Below are positions 17,240 through 26,511 of a DNA stretch of 64,000 bases, in pieces. A model generated the notes under the pieces. The model was not told where the DNA came from. It did no database searches and saw only the letters and a program-made list of their open reading frames with translations. Source of the stretch: Solibacillus ferritrahens. Its GTDB lineage: Bacteria > Bacillota > Bacilli > Bacillales_A > Planococcaceae. The position numbers and the translations under genes are program-made. The stretch covers positions 1 through 64,000 of the forward strand of contig NZ_JAXCLE010000010.1 in the NCBI RefSeq assembly GCF_037027585.1. Direction: 5' to 3'. How positions within the stretch are numbered: the stretch's first letter is position 1; every line of letters starts with the position of its first letter.

Positions 17240-17244
17240 ATAAA

Positions 17245-18012
17245 TTAAAATAGTAGATCAGCGATAACTTGGACAATTAATAAGAAAAAGATAATAGGAA
17301 GCAAAATCTCAATCCATTTACCCTTTAAATAAGGGATAATTTTAAGACCGATTTGGGAGCCAACGATTGATCCGACAGCTACTGGAACGGCAACGCCCCA
17401 ATTGACAATTCCATAAAAAAGGTAAAACAAAAATGCGGTCGTACAGCTTGCAAACATAACAAAGCGGGTCATTTCAGCAGCCATTACATAGCTGAATTGT
17501 TTTTTTAGAAAGTACGTTATATTTAAAAGCGCGGACCCCGTTCCAAGCCCGCCGTCATATATTCCTATAAGAAATGGAGCTATTAAAGTAGTTTTCTCTT
17601 CAATCTCAGGTTGTTCGTTAACAACTGCTTTTTTATTACTTTTTAAAACGAAAATGAACATCACGATTAACACAATACAAGCCACAATATTCATCGTTTG
17701 TTCCGACAGTCTTGTTGCTAAAAAGGCTCCGCTTATTCCGCCAACTGCAGCGATGAGCATGAACGGGATCATTTTTTTCAGCTGTACTCTCTTTTTCATT
17801 GTCAGAACAATAACCGTAGAAAATGAAGATATGCCTGTTGCAAACTTATTTATTGCAACGGTAGCATGGATTGGGATGCCGACTAGTAATAAGGAAGGAA
17901 GTAATACAAATCCTGCCGCTCCAAACATTACACCCACAACTGCTGCAAGCAAACCAATTCCAAATAATATGAGACCATCAAATGATAGCCACTCTAGTAG
18001 TAAGTTTTCCAA
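17245..18012 (-). CDS. TauE/SafE-type membrane permease
   Basis: This 255-residue protein has about eight membrane segments and the family signature GVMFGAAGFVLLPSLLL near the N-terminus, repeated in a second half (FLIGIYDGGLGTGSALLN). The family is linked to export of sulfite, sulfoacetate and other anions. The start is taken as TTG at 18012, because AGGGGTG lies 6 nt upstream. An ATG seven codons upstream lies before that site. It is divergent from a LysR regulator, which probably controls it. The substrate cannot be told from sequence. Confidence 0.85.
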   Translation of the reverse strand: MENLLLEWLSFDGLILFGIGLLAAVVGVMFGAAGFVLLPSLLLVGIPIHATVAINKFATGISSFSTVIVLTMKKRVQLKKMIPFMLIAAVGGISGAFLATRLSEQTMNIVACIVLIVMFIFVLKSNKKAVVNEQPEIEEKTTLIAPFLIGIYDGGLGTGSALLNITYFLKKQFSYVMAAEMTRFVMFASCTTAFLFYLFYGIVNWGVAVPVAVGSIVGSQIGLKIIPYLKGKWIEILLPIIFFLLIVQVIADLLF

Positions 18013-18054
18013 ACAAATCACCCCTAATGACAAAATACTGCTATACTACTCATA

Positions 18055-18100
18055 AAACAAATATATATATTTTGTTTATTCATAAATTTTAGTTATGAAT
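18055..18100. promoter_or_regulatory. Divergent operator region for LysR and TauE genes
   Basis: A perfect inverted repeat ATTCATAA-N7-TTATGAAT (18078-18100) contains a T-N11-A LysR box and overlaps the region just before lysR. A second palindrome AAACAAA / TTTGTTT (18055-18077) encloses an AT tract. These are the likely sites for autoregulation and control of TauE. Confidence 0.6.
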
Positions 18101-18110
18101 GGGTGAGAAA

Positions 18111-18998
18111 ATGAATTTACATACACTAAGGATTTTTACAAATGTCGCAAAGCTAGGCAGTATTACCGAAGCGGCAAATATACTGCATATTAGCCAGCCA
18201 GCTGTTACCGCACAGATTCGAAAACTTGAAGGGGAAATCGGGGTCAAGCTCATTACTGGAAAGGGAAGAGGGATACAACTAACCTCCGAAGGGGAATTTC
18301 TTTATGAACAAGGACTGCGCTTATTCTATTTAGAGGAACAAATTGATGAAAAATTTAACACATTTTTGGCGAAGAAGGAGAACGTAAAAATTGCTTCTTC
18401 TTATATATCAACAAATTATATTTTACCGTCAATAATTGCGGGTTATAAATTGGAAAATCCACAAATCGATGTGTATGTATCGTTAGGTAATGTGCAGTCA
18501 GTAGAGCGGCTCGTCCTGAATTATGAAGTCGATTTTGGCTTTGTTGTACAGAGTAATATAGGTCATGAAGATTTATCCTTTGAGAAAATACTGGATATCC
18601 CATTTTGGTTTGTAGTAAATCCAACTCATCCTCTAGCAAATAAAGAAGTATCAATTTTTGAATTGAGTGAGCATGATTTTATTTATAGAGAACGGGGCAG
18701 TTCAACGCTGGATTTACTCGAGGCAATTTTTTATACACATAATTGTCCGCTACCAAAATTCGGCTTACAAATGGAAGGTGTACTTGAATCAATAAAAGTC
18801 GTGGAAGCTGGTTATGGAATGGCCATTGCACCAGCCGTAAGTGTAAAGGAGAAATTGGTACAAGGCAGTCTGGCGCGTGTATTTGTAGATCAGGTAGAAA
18901 TCAGTCAAAGCCTGTTTATTTGTACAAGGAAAGCAGATCAGAATGAGTATCCGTTTATTCAATTTTTAAAAAGGAAATTAGGAGATTTAGAAATCTAA
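18111..18998 (+). CDS. LysR family transcriptional regulator
   Basis: This regulator has 295 residues. The winged helix-turn-helix lies at residues 1-60 (SITEAANILHISQPAVTAQI). The substrate-binding effector domain follows from about 85 to 290. The start at 18111 follows GGTGAG; the ATG at 18099 lies within the operator palindrome and has no ribosome site. It is divergent from the TauE permease gene and likely regulates it in response to a sulfur compound or similar anion. The effector is an inference from the neighbour. Confidence 0.9.
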   Translation: MNLHTLRIFTNVAKLGSITEAANILHISQPAVTAQIRKLEGEIGVKLITGKGRGIQLTSEGEFLYEQGLRLFYLEEQIDEKFNTFLAKKENVKIASSYISTNYILPSIIAGYKLENPQIDVYVSLGNVQSVERLVLNYEVDFGFVVQSNIGHEDLSFEKILDIPFWFVVNPTHPLANKEVSIFELSEHDFIYRERGSSTLDLLEAIFYTHNCPLPKFGLQMEGVLESIKVVEAGYGMAIAPAVSVKEKLVQGSLARVFVDQVEISQSLFICTRKADQNEYPFIQFLKRKLGDLEI

Positions 18999-19013
18999 CT
19001 TCCCTTTATAATG

Positions 19014-19220
19014 TTAACCGTAGTTTCTATCCAAAAACAGAAGCATATAACTAGCTGCAAAAAGAATAATAGCAATTCTAGTAATAATATATATCGAAAG
19101 CTCTGATGAATTCAGTTTTCTTTCCCTCTTCATTTTTTTGAAATGTCTATAATAATAGATGGAACACAGTAATAATATAACTGCTGATATTTGAAAAATG
19201 TTCTCTAATAAATGAACCAA
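19014..19220 (-). CDS. Small two-segment membrane protein
   Basis: This 68-residue hypothetical protein has two hydrophobic segments (about 7-25 and 45-62) joined by a basic loop (HFKKMKRERK). The start is taken as TTG at 19220, because TGAGGAG lies 7 nt upstream; a GTG at 19235 overlaps that site. I do not recognise the family. It lies between the LysR gene and a lipoprotein gene. Confidence 0.6.
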   Translation of the reverse strand: MVHLLENIFQISAVILLLCSIYYYRHFKKMKRERKLNSSELSIYIITRIAIILFAASYMLLFLDRNYG

Positions 19221-19342
19221 AAAACCGCTCCTCACTTAAGGATTTTTCCCCCTTTAGGACAAAGTAATCCATTGGGGTGGGGGGATAAATTAAACTTCAT
19301 CTCAAATCAGCATGGCTATGGGTGCTGGAATCGTATTGGTCA

Positions 19343-19846
19343 TTATTTGTGAATATTATATACAACCGTATCGAATAATTCCCCGTTCGTATAAAGTAAA
19401 ATTGCCCATTCCCCTGATTTGGGTATTTTAACGCTAGAAGGAATATGAGCGTCAGCTCCATTATTCTCACCACCAAGTTTCAGTGACCAACCATCAATAA
19501 GTATTGGATGAACAGTACCTGATTCTCTATGAAAGCCAACTACTGTAAGCTCGGTATTTGTGGCATTTTCTGTTCCCCAAAGGTGCCACATCCACTTTTG
19601 ACCATTTAAACTCGGCATACCTGCACCTATTACACCGGATTTGTTTTCATTGCCAATCATTCCGCTGTCCCCAAATTTTACAGCCTTTCTATCCCAATCA
19701 ATTGTTTCAATATCACTCTTTTGAACAAATGAAGGAATTGTAGCAGGTAAAATAAGTTCTTTTTCTGTTTCTTCTTGAGCAGGTGTACAGCCTGTAATGC
19801 AAAGTAGCATACTGAAAAATATTAAGATTATTTTTATCCTATTCAT
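19343..19846 (-). CDS. Lipoprotein, DUF4871-like
   Basis: This 167-residue lipoprotein has a signal ending LLCITGC. The mature part is rich in tryptophan and glycine (NGQKWMWHLWG, then HPILIDGWSLKLGGENNGADAHIPSS), with a final strand pattern (GEWAILLYTNGELFDTVVYNI) typical of a small beta-sandwich. It resembles Bacillus DUF4871 proteins of unknown function. The GGGGAGGCG ribosome site is good. It appears monocistronic. Confidence 0.75.
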   Translation of the reverse strand: MNRIKIILIFFSMLLCITGCTPAQEETEKELILPATIPSFVQKSDIETIDWDRKAVKFGDSGMIGNENKSGVIGAGMPSLNGQKWMWHLWGTENATNTELTVVGFHRESGTVHPILIDGWSLKLGGENNGADAHIPSSVKIPKSGEWAILLYTNGELFDTVVYNIHK

Positions 19847-19991
19847 AGTATCGCCTCCCCAAAATAACCAAATAGTTGTAAATTTTAAATGATCAACCGT
19901 ACAATGAAATGACTATATTATTTCACTAAAAAAGTTCCACAAAATCTGCACATATTCCTGTTTTTATGGATGCACTATTAGGAGGATTTCT

Positions 19992-20579
19992 ATGATCTAT
20001 CAATCTCTGCTAGGTAAACAGTTCAGGCAGCTCCATCCAAAGCTACAGCATCGATATACAATGCCCTTTTATGCAAAGGGTGTCATGCATGAAATCCAAA
20101 CAGGTTCTACTTTAATCAAACCTGTTTATCAACTTGGAAAGCATGTGAATTTCCTATTTCCTGAAAGTGGGAAAAATATTCCCTTTACACTCAAAAACAC
20201 TTGTGACAGCAATAACACTGTACTATTTGAAAGAACGTTTTACTTTCCTACAGCAATAAGAATTTTTATAACAGCAATGCATGTCAATTTGAACAATCTA
20301 ACAGCACGTGATTATTTAGGCGATCCCGCCATTGTCTCTGCTGATTTAGAATTTTTCACAACGAAAGATGGTGGTCTCATTACAAAATCCGGGGCACAAA
20401 AGCTTGTCGCAGGTCCTGTTGAAATTCCGCTGCCTTCTATTTTAGAAGCGCGTGGCAGCGCGGTTGAATGCTTTAATGAACAAAAACAAATGTATACAAT
20501 TGAAATTGCTACATACAATCCCCTATTCGGTAAAATTGTCAGCTATATTGGGGAGTTTAAAGAAACAGAACCTTTTTAG
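19992..20579 (+). CDS. DUF4166 domain protein
   Basis: This soluble 195-residue protein starts with the conserved LLGKQFRQLHPKLQHRY pattern of DUF4166. Relatives are found alone or fused to membrane and saccharopine-dehydrogenase-like proteins. The function is unknown. AGGAGG lies 8 nt before the ATG. It is followed by the PsiE gene on the same strand, with 130 bp between. Confidence 0.75.
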   Translation: MIYQSLLGKQFRQLHPKLQHRYTMPFYAKGVMHEIQTGSTLIKPVYQLGKHVNFLFPESGKNIPFTLKNTCDSNNTVLFERTFYFPTAIRIFITAMHVNLNNLTARDYLGDPAIVSADLEFFTTKDGGLITKSGAQKLVAGPVEIPLPSILEARGSAVECFNEQKQMYTIEIATYNPLFGKIVSYIGEFKETEPF

Positions 20580-20709
20580 CAGTTTTTCTGCACGAGATTT
20601 AATCAATAAAAAAAAGAGAAAAAATTTTTGGGGATAGTAATCGCTTACAAAATTGACACATATAAACAGATGGAATAATCTGAAAATATAACATCTGGAG
20701 GTGTGTACA

Positions 20710-21138
20710 ATGAAGCTTTTAACCAATCCTAAGCCATTCAAAGAATTGATTCCTAAAGTTTTGCAAGTGATTTTGAATATTGGTTTATCGGTACTGGCGT
20801 TAGCTCTATGCGTCATGCTCATCGTCGAGATGGTCGAATTTCTAAAGTTTATAATTAATAGCGGGAAGCAAGAGTATAAATACTTTTTAGCAAAAATTTT
20901 AGTCTTCTTTCTGTACTTTGAGTTTATAACAATGATTGTGAAATACTTTAAAGAGGATTACCATTTCCCGCTTCGTTACTTTATGTACATCGGGATTACG
21001 GCAATGCTCCGGCTCATTATTGTCGAACATGATTCTGCATTAGATACACTTATTTTCGCAGGAGTTATATTAATTTTAATCATTGGTTACTATATTATTA
21101 ATATAACTCCGAGAGAGAGACCAGTGAAGAAATATTAA
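20710..21138 (+). CDS. PsiE-family membrane protein
   Basis: This 142-residue protein has four membrane helices and matches the phosphate-starvation-inducible PsiE family (LALCVMLIVEMVEF, then FEFITMIVKYFKEDYHFPLR, then MLRLIIVEHDS). The start ATG 20710 has GGAGGTG 6 nt upstream; the upstream GTG at 20701 lies in that site. The role of PsiE is poorly known. No Pho box was recognised upstream. Confidence 0.85.
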   Translation: MKLLTNPKPFKELIPKVLQVILNIGLSVLALALCVMLIVEMVEFLKFIINSGKQEYKYFLAKILVFFLYFEFITMIVKYFKEDYHFPLRYFMYIGITAMLRLIIVEHDSALDTLIFAGVILILIIGYYIINITPRERPVKKY

Positions 21139-21150
21139 ATACAGTGAGTA

Positions 21151-21187
21151 TAAGTTTCAAGTCTTAAAAGGGCTTGAGGCTTATTTT
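21151..21187 (+). terminator. Terminator of the PsiE gene
   Basis: The stem TAAGTTTCAAG / CTTGAGGCTTA is followed by TTTT. Confidence 0.75.
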
Positions 21188-21207
21188 AAAGTGTAATAGC
21201 AGGTTCC

Positions 21208-22140
21208 TTAATTCTTAACTACATTTATTAGCCACTTATCATCCGCATCTTTTGAAACAATAAGTTTCACTTGAATATCTTTAAATATAATTTCCCCTTC
21301 TTTTCTGACTGTTGCCGCCATATTAACCGTATCTATATAACGAATATCTTTATAAGAAGCGATATATTTTAGCACCTCATTATTTGAAAGGGATTTCAGC
21401 TTTTCAACCGCAACGTCTGCATTAATACCTAACGTTATAAATTCCCTCACAAGAGTTGACTGATTAAAAAAGTTTAGCTCATCTCTATCAGCCTTTACTA
21501 GCATATTGGCAAACTGTGAACGCTTAATGGGTGTATTAGGTTTAAAGTTACCATCCTGATAGCCAGATATAATTCCGAGTGTTTCAAGTGTGGCAATTTG
21601 TTGTCCCCATGGATCCGTAAAGTAATTGCCGTTAAAGATATCCGATTTACCAGCTCCATTCTCTTTGTAGCTGTGACGTTGAATTAGTGGAATGTCATAG
21701 GCTTTTATAATGATTCCAGCAAATTGTCCACGTGTTAAAGGTTGATTTATACCAAATGCCCAATCGAAAGAATTTCCGACAGTATAGCCACGCATTATTC
21801 CATTAAAGAACAGTCTATCAATATAAGGGTAAAATTGATCTGTCTTCGGCACGTCTATATAGTCGATTCCATAATACAAATCTGAGTATTCTACCTCTTT
21901 TAAACGATTGTCCAATGCCTTTGTTAATATACTGGAAACCTGTCCACGTGTAATATTTTCATAAGGTCTAAACTTAGGTAAAGTTCTGCTAATAGCCTTT
22001 TGATCTAATAAATATTGAACAGATGGATAAAAGTTGTCAGATTCCTTTACGTCAGTGTAATGTACTTTGGCATTTGCGCCGGCACTTGTCGAAAATAACA
22101 ATCCTAATGCTATACTAAGAGATACAAAAGTTCTTTTCAT
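21208..22140 (-). CDS. S-layer homology (SLH) domain surface protein
   Basis: This 310-residue secreted protein has a signal peptide (MKRTFVSLSIALGLLFSTSAG, cleaved after ANA). Three SLH repeats span about 25-215. Each shows the ITRGQ, LTRGQF or IKRSQF motif, and one has ISGYQDGNFKP. SLH domains bind the pyruvylated secondary wall polymer and anchor proteins to the wall. The remaining C-terminal 95 residues resemble a small NTF2-like or unknown domain (VREFITLGINADVAVEKL, then KWLINVVKN). It fits a bacterium with an S-layer. Confidence 0.9.
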   Translation of the reverse strand: MKRTFVSLSIALGLLFSTSAGANAKVHYTDVKESDNFYPSVQYLLDQKAISRTLPKFRPYENITRGQVSSILTKALDNRLKEVEYSDLYYGIDYIDVPKTDQFYPYIDRLFFNGIMRGYTVGNSFDWAFGINQPLTRGQFAGIIIKAYDIPLIQRHSYKENGAGKSDIFNGNYFTDPWGQQIATLETLGIISGYQDGNFKPNTPIKRSQFANMLVKADRDELNFFNQSTLVREFITLGINADVAVEKLKSLSNNEVLKYIASYKDIRYIDTVNMAATVRKEGEIIFKDIQVKLIVSKDADDKWLINVVKN

Positions 22141-22261
22141 TTATCCAGCTCCTTTAATTATTTGGGTTAATTTTCCTTTAACATACCATGTTATTACCAG
22201 AATAATCAATAAATTGATAGAAAAGCTTTGTATTTCATTAATAATCTTAGTGAATAGAGTA

Positions 22262-22309
22262 ATTAAAAAGTGCAGCCAAAGTACAATTTAGTGTACGTTG
22301 GCTGCACTT
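22262..22309 (-). terminator. Terminator of the chemoreceptor gene
   Basis: The long stem AGTGCAGCCAA / TTGGCTGCACT with an inner GTAC/GTAC pair has its T-run on the minus strand (ACTTTTTAATT). Confidence 0.8.
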
Positions 22310-22333
22310 CTATTTGGATACATCTTTTTTTCC

Positions 22334-24322
22334 TTAAATTTTGAAACGACTAACAGCTGTCGCAAGGTCAGTGCTCAAGTGATTTAACTCCTCTGATGCC
22401 TGTGCGACCGATTGAATCGCATGTAACTGCTCGTCGGTCGATGCACTTACTTCTTCACAAGCAGCAGCTGCTGTTTGTGAATTCATCGACATTTCCTCGA
22501 TTGTATCAAGCACACGGTCTTTGTATTTATTTACATTATCAATTTCTGAATGAACAGCAATAAATGAATGGTTTACACGGTCAATTAAATTAGATAGCTG
22601 CGCGAACAGCTCGCCCGTTGTATTAACGACTTCATTTGATTCATTAAAAGACCGCTTCATTTCATTCATACGAATTGTCACATCATGAGACTGACTTTGA
22701 AGCTGATGAATCGTTTTTTTGACGGTTTCTGTTGCCTCAGCCGATTGTTCAGCCAGTTTGCGTACCTCTTCTGCAACAACCGCAAATCCCTTGCCGTGCT
22801 CACCAGCACGAGCAGCCTCAATGGAAGCATTAAGTGCAAGTAAATTTGTCTGGGTTGAAATAGAGGAAATCGTATTCATTATAGAATCGATTGAAACAAT
22901 TTGTGACTCTAACAACATAATCACCTTTGTCAGCTCTATTAGTTCCTGATCATTTTCTGTAAAGCTTTCTAAAAGGTTATCCATCTTCTGACGACCTTCC
23001 TGATTCAGGGACGCTGCTTCTTTTGTTGTTTGTTCAACTTGAGTGGATAGATTTTTCATATTGTTGATTTTCTCGCTTAAACTTGTTGATTGCTCCGTCA
23101 CAATATCCGCCTGGTCAGATGTATTCGCAGCACTAATTGCAATTTCATTTACAGCTTGTGCCACTTGAACCGAAGAGGCGCTCGTTTGTTCAGCCATCGC
23201 ACTTAAATGTTGTGAGCGATCATCTACTTGTTCGGAAGAGGTTTTTACAATACTAATAATATTTTTCATTTCACCAATCATTGAGTTAAAGTGGTGAGCT
23301 AAACGTCCAATTTCATCTTTTGTTTTTACATCAATATGAACAGTTAAATCTCCTTGAGATACTTTCCCCATTAATGTACCGAGGGCAAAGAGCGGTTGAA
23401 CAATTTTTGAAATAAAGAAGTATAGCACGATAAAGGTAATAGTCAATATTCCAATTGTAATTAAGAAAATAATCTTTTGAATATCAGTTGCTGTACTGTT
23501 GAGACTGGATTTATCATAAATCGTGGCTATGGTCCAATCTACATTATCGATACGCTCTGAAACGATAATACTCGCCACATTATTTATTGATTCTTTAATA
23601 GTTGCAGATTCAGTTGTTTGCAGTAACTGCTTAGCGTATGGTTCCCCCGATAGGTCCTCACCTGCGAGATCGGGGTGGACAATTGCTAAGCCTGTACGGT
23701 CAAAAATGACAGGATATCCTTTATATCCAAGCTCCATTGCTGAAACCATTTCTGTTAAGTTTGTTAATAAAATATCTGCTGCAAGTACCCCGGTTACTTG
23801 GTCATTTACTTTTATGCCTGTCACCCCAGTAATAGTAAAAGTACCAGTTGCCGCATCCAAATAGGGCTCTGTCCAGCTCACGACATCCGGATTCTCTAGG
23901 CCAAGCTGATACCAAGGGCGTGTTGTCGCATCGATATCTTCGAGACCATCAAAGTGAGGCTCATACATCAACCCTTCAACGTCAGCAGTATAAATTCCGG
24001 ACACATTAGGGTATGTAGCTAAAAATGTTTGAAAATCCTGACGAAGTGTTGCATCCGCTTCGTCAAAAAGCACACTATTATTCAAATAGTAGTTTTCAAT
24101 TTCATCAGATTGTGCAATTATTTGAAGAGAGTTACCATAATTTTCTAAAACTGTTTGAACATTCGTTGATAACTGTTCCACAATGATCTTACTTTGATTC
24201 ACAACGCTTTCTTCTGTTTTGTTCGAAATAATAATAGAACTAATGGTTGCCAATGATCCTAAGCCAATAATAATAATCATAATAACTATCCCTATTATTT
24301 TCCATTTTACTGATATTTTCAT
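22334..24322 (-). CDS. Methyl-accepting chemotaxis protein (dCache)
   Basis: This 662-residue transmembrane chemoreceptor has a first membrane helix at about 8-32. An extracellular dCache ligand-binding domain lies at about 35-280, with the ligand-site pattern TRPWYQLGLE near 136 and YLDAATGTFTIT near 153. A second helix lies at about 284-305, then HAMP at about 306-358. The cytoplasmic signalling coiled coil has the conserved tip IEAARAGEHGKGFAVVAEEV. It reports ligand binding to CheA/CheW. No methyl-acceptor pentapeptide was assigned. Double-Cache receptors of this type often sense amino acids, so that is a reasonable guess. Confidence 0.93.
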   Translation of the reverse strand: MKISVKWKIIGIVIMIIIIGLGSLATISSIIISNKTEESVVNQSKIIVEQLSTNVQTVLENYGNSLQIIAQSDEIENYYLNNSVLFDEADATLRQDFQTFLATYPNVSGIYTADVEGLMYEPHFDGLEDIDATTRPWYQLGLENPDVVSWTEPYLDAATGTFTITGVTGIKVNDQVTGVLAADILLTNLTEMVSAMELGYKGYPVIFDRTGLAIVHPDLAGEDLSGEPYAKQLLQTTESATIKESINNVASIIVSERIDNVDWTIATIYDKSSLNSTATDIQKIIFLITIGILTITFIVLYFFISKIVQPLFALGTLMGKVSQGDLTVHIDVKTKDEIGRLAHHFNSMIGEMKNIISIVKTSSEQVDDRSQHLSAMAEQTSASSVQVAQAVNEIAISAANTSDQADIVTEQSTSLSEKINNMKNLSTQVEQTTKEAASLNQEGRQKMDNLLESFTENDQELIELTKVIMLLESQIVSIDSIMNTISSISTQTNLLALNASIEAARAGEHGKGFAVVAEEVRKLAEQSAEATETVKKTIHQLQSQSHDVTIRMNEMKRSFNESNEVVNTTGELFAQLSNLIDRVNHSFIAVHSEIDNVNKYKDRVLDTIEEMSMNSQTAAAACEEVSASTDEQLHAIQSVAQASEELNHLSTDLATAVSRFKI

Positions 24323-24452
24323 AGACTCATCCTTAAATTAATAGTAAGTTTTTACTTTTCTAATAATAATAATAGTAAATAATGAATATTGCAAAATCAT
24401 TTTTTGTTATTATTAATATAATATTATTCCAAAAAATGAAGGGGGATTGAAA

Positions 24453-24995
24453 ATGATTTTAGAAACAGAAAGACTCTTATTAAAGCCTTATGAAAAAGAA
24501 TTTGCAGATGACATTTACGAGGTCGTGAAGCATAAGGAAATTGCAGATACAATGGTGATGATTCCGCATCCTTATCCTCGTGAAGTGGTGGATAGTTGGA
24601 TTTCTTATTTACAGAAAAGTTTTGAACAAGGAAAGGCCTATGAATTTGCAGCATTTCTAAAAGAAAATGGCCGTTATATTGGAAATTGTGGGTTAGTTAC
24701 GATTTCAAAAAATCACAGAAATGCTGAAGTAGGTTATTTTATTGATGTTTCGGAGTGGGGCAAGGGATATGCAACAGAAGCATGCAAGAAAATAATAGAA
24801 TATGGATTTCAGGAACATCAATTAAATAGAATTTATAGCCGCTGCATGGTTAGAAATACCGCTTCAAGAAAAGTAATGGAAAAGTCAGGAATGATATGGG
24901 AAGGGCGCCATAGACAAGAGTTTTTAAAAGATGGTGTATATGAAGATATGGATTATTTAGCTATTTTAGCAGAAGATTATATTAAAAATAATTAG
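24453..24995 (+). CDS. GNAT N-acetyltransferase (RimJ/RimL type)
   Basis: This 180-residue GNAT-fold enzyme starts MILETERLLLKPYEKEFADD, the typical RimJ/RimL opening. The acetyl-CoA loop region reads VGYFIDVSEWGKGYATEA near residue 95, followed by NRIYSRCMVRNTASRKVMEK. The ATG at 24453 has GAAGGGGGA upstream. A TTG two codons earlier abuts the ribosome site. It could acetylate ribosomal proteins or small amines; the substrate is unknown. Confidence 0.88.
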   Translation: MILETERLLLKPYEKEFADDIYEVVKHKEIADTMVMIPHPYPREVVDSWISYLQKSFEQGKAYEFAAFLKENGRYIGNCGLVTISKNHRNAEVGYFIDVSEWGKGYATEACKKIIEYGFQEHQLNRIYSRCMVRNTASRKVMEKSGMIWEGRHRQEFLKDGVYEDMDYLAILAEDYIKNN

Positions 24996-25033
24996 ATGTT
25001 CTGTCCTTTTAGGAATCATTATTATACTTCTAA

Positions 25034-25084
25034 TAAAACGCTTGAAATGTTGTTATAGCAATATTTTAAGTGTTTTATATTTTT
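25034..25084 (+). terminator. Possible terminator of the acetyltransferase gene
   Basis: An imperfect stem (AAAACGCTTGAAAT / ATTTTAAGTGTTTT) is followed by a T-rich tail. Confidence 0.5.
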
Positions 25085-25178
25085 GTGGGCAAATACTTCA
25101 AAAATATATAGTAAATGTCCATATATAAGGGTAGTAATTTATATGAACGATAGTTTTTATAAAAAAGGAGGTTTTATT

Positions 25179-26243
25179 TTGAAGTTGCTTGTCGGATTAA
25201 GCATAGTGATATTATTTTTCTTCGGATGTTCAGCAAAAGAAGACGAACAGGTTCAGCCTTTGCCTGCAAATGAGGACATACAGGTTGATGGACGATATGA
25301 AGCCATCGTAACTAACCTTAATGCACCATGGGCAATTAATAAGCTCGGTGATAGTTTTTATATTACGGAGCGTACAGGTAATATTGTAAAGGTAGAGCAA
25401 GGTGAAGTAGTAAGACAGGAAGTAAGCTTGGAACAAACACTTTCAACTGCTTCAGAGGCAGGCTTATTGGGACTTGTATTAGCACCGGATTTCGAACAGT
25501 CAAATAAAGCATTTGCGTATTATACTTATGAAAAGGGACAAGAACAGTTTAATCGGGTTGTGTTACTTCAATTAGAAAACAATATATGGCAAGAGCAGCA
25601 AGTGCTTGTTGACGAAATCCCAAGTGGAACTTATCATCACGGTGGTCGTTTGAAAATAGGTCCAGATAACATGCTTTATGCTACAGTGGGTGATGCGTCA
25701 GATCCTGAAATTGCGCAAGATACGGATTCGTTAGGTGGAAAAATATTGCGTCTGAATTTAGATGGCAGTATTCCAAAGGACAACCTATTCCCTGGCTCAT
25801 ATGTATATAGCTATGGGCACCGGAACCCGCAAGGCATCACTTGGTCTCCGGATGGAAAAATGTATGCGAGTGAACATGGGCAAAGTGCGAATGATGAAAT
25901 TAATGAAATTGAAGCAGGAAAAAATTATGGCTGGCCTACTATTGAAGGGGATGAAGAACAAGAAGGATTAATGTCTCCTTTATTTACCTCAGGTGAGGGA
26001 ACGACTTGGGCTCCTTCAGGTATGGCTTTTTACAATGGAAAGCTATATGTTGCTGCACTGAGAGGGACGGCGATACTTGCTTTTAATTTAGATACAAAAG
26101 AAGTGGAAGAAATCGTTAATGATGTAGGTCGAGTACGGGATGTTTGGATAGAAGAAGATAAACTTTACTTTATTACGAATAATACAGATGGTCGAGGAAA
26201 TCCATCTAATAAAGATGATCAGCTATACTCATTGGACTTATAG
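25179..26243 (+). CDS. PQQ-dependent sugar dehydrogenase-like lipoprotein
   Basis: This 354-residue lipoprotein of the soluble glucose/aldose dehydrogenase (GSDH) family has a six-bladed propeller. The lipobox is FFFGC, with Cys at 17. Family motifs are PWAINKLGDSFYITERTG, TYHHGGRLKIGPDNMLYATV, YSYGHRNPQGITW and GKNYGWPTIEG. The start is TTG 25179, preceded by AAGGAGG at 7 nt; the ATG far upstream would add a segment with no signal character. Firmicutes often lack PQQ synthesis, so the cofactor may be imported or the protein may act on other sugars. It is monocistronic, with a bidirectional terminator after it. Confidence 0.88.
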   Translation: MKLLVGLSIVILFFFGCSAKEDEQVQPLPANEDIQVDGRYEAIVTNLNAPWAINKLGDSFYITERTGNIVKVEQGEVVRQEVSLEQTLSTASEAGLLGLVLAPDFEQSNKAFAYYTYEKGQEQFNRVVLLQLENNIWQEQQVLVDEIPSGTYHHGGRLKIGPDNMLYATVGDASDPEIAQDTDSLGGKILRLNLDGSIPKDNLFPGSYVYSYGHRNPQGITWSPDGKMYASEHGQSANDEINEIEAGKNYGWPTIEGDEEQEGLMSPLFTSGEGTTWAPSGMAFYNGKLYVAALRGTAILAFNLDTKEVEEIVNDVGRVRDVWIEEDKLYFITNNTDGRGNPSNKDDQLYSLDL

Positions 26244-26250
26244 AATAAAA

Positions 26251-26290
26251 AGGGGCTAGTAAAAGCAGATAACTTTTACTAGCCCTTTTA
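26251..26290. terminator. Bidirectional terminator
   Basis: A perfect 13-bp stem GGGCTAGTAAAAG / CTTTTACTAGCCC with T-rich tails on both strands separates the dehydrogenase and the XRE regulator genes. Confidence 0.88.
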
Positions 26291-26301
26291 CACGTCGTCT
26301 T

Positions 26302-26505
26302 TTATTCAGACTGTTCTTCCCAAAACAAATCGTCCAACGTTTTATTTAATGTTTTACAAATCGCTATGCACACACTTAATGTTGGATTGTATTTCCCGAG
26401 CTCAATGAGTCCGATCGTTTGTCGAGTTACCCCCACTTTTTTAGCCAATTCATCCTGCGATAAATCATGTTCAATACGAGCCATTTTTAAACGTACATTT
26501 TTCAT
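26302..26505 (-). CDS. XRE-family helix-turn-helix regulator
   Basis: This 67-residue Cro/CI-type DNA-binding protein consists almost entirely of the HTH (DLSQDELAKKVGVTRQTIGL, then IELGKYNPTLSVCIAICKTL). It follows the membrane-protein gene by 6 nt in the same operon. Such XRE/membrane pairs are common in Firmicutes; the small regulator usually represses its own operon. The candidate operator lies upstream of the first gene. Confidence 0.88.
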   Translation of the reverse strand: MKNVRLKMARIEHDLSQDELAKKVGVTRQTIGLIELGKYNPTLSVCIAICKTLNKTLDDLFWEEQSE

Positions 26506-26511
26506 CTGTAT

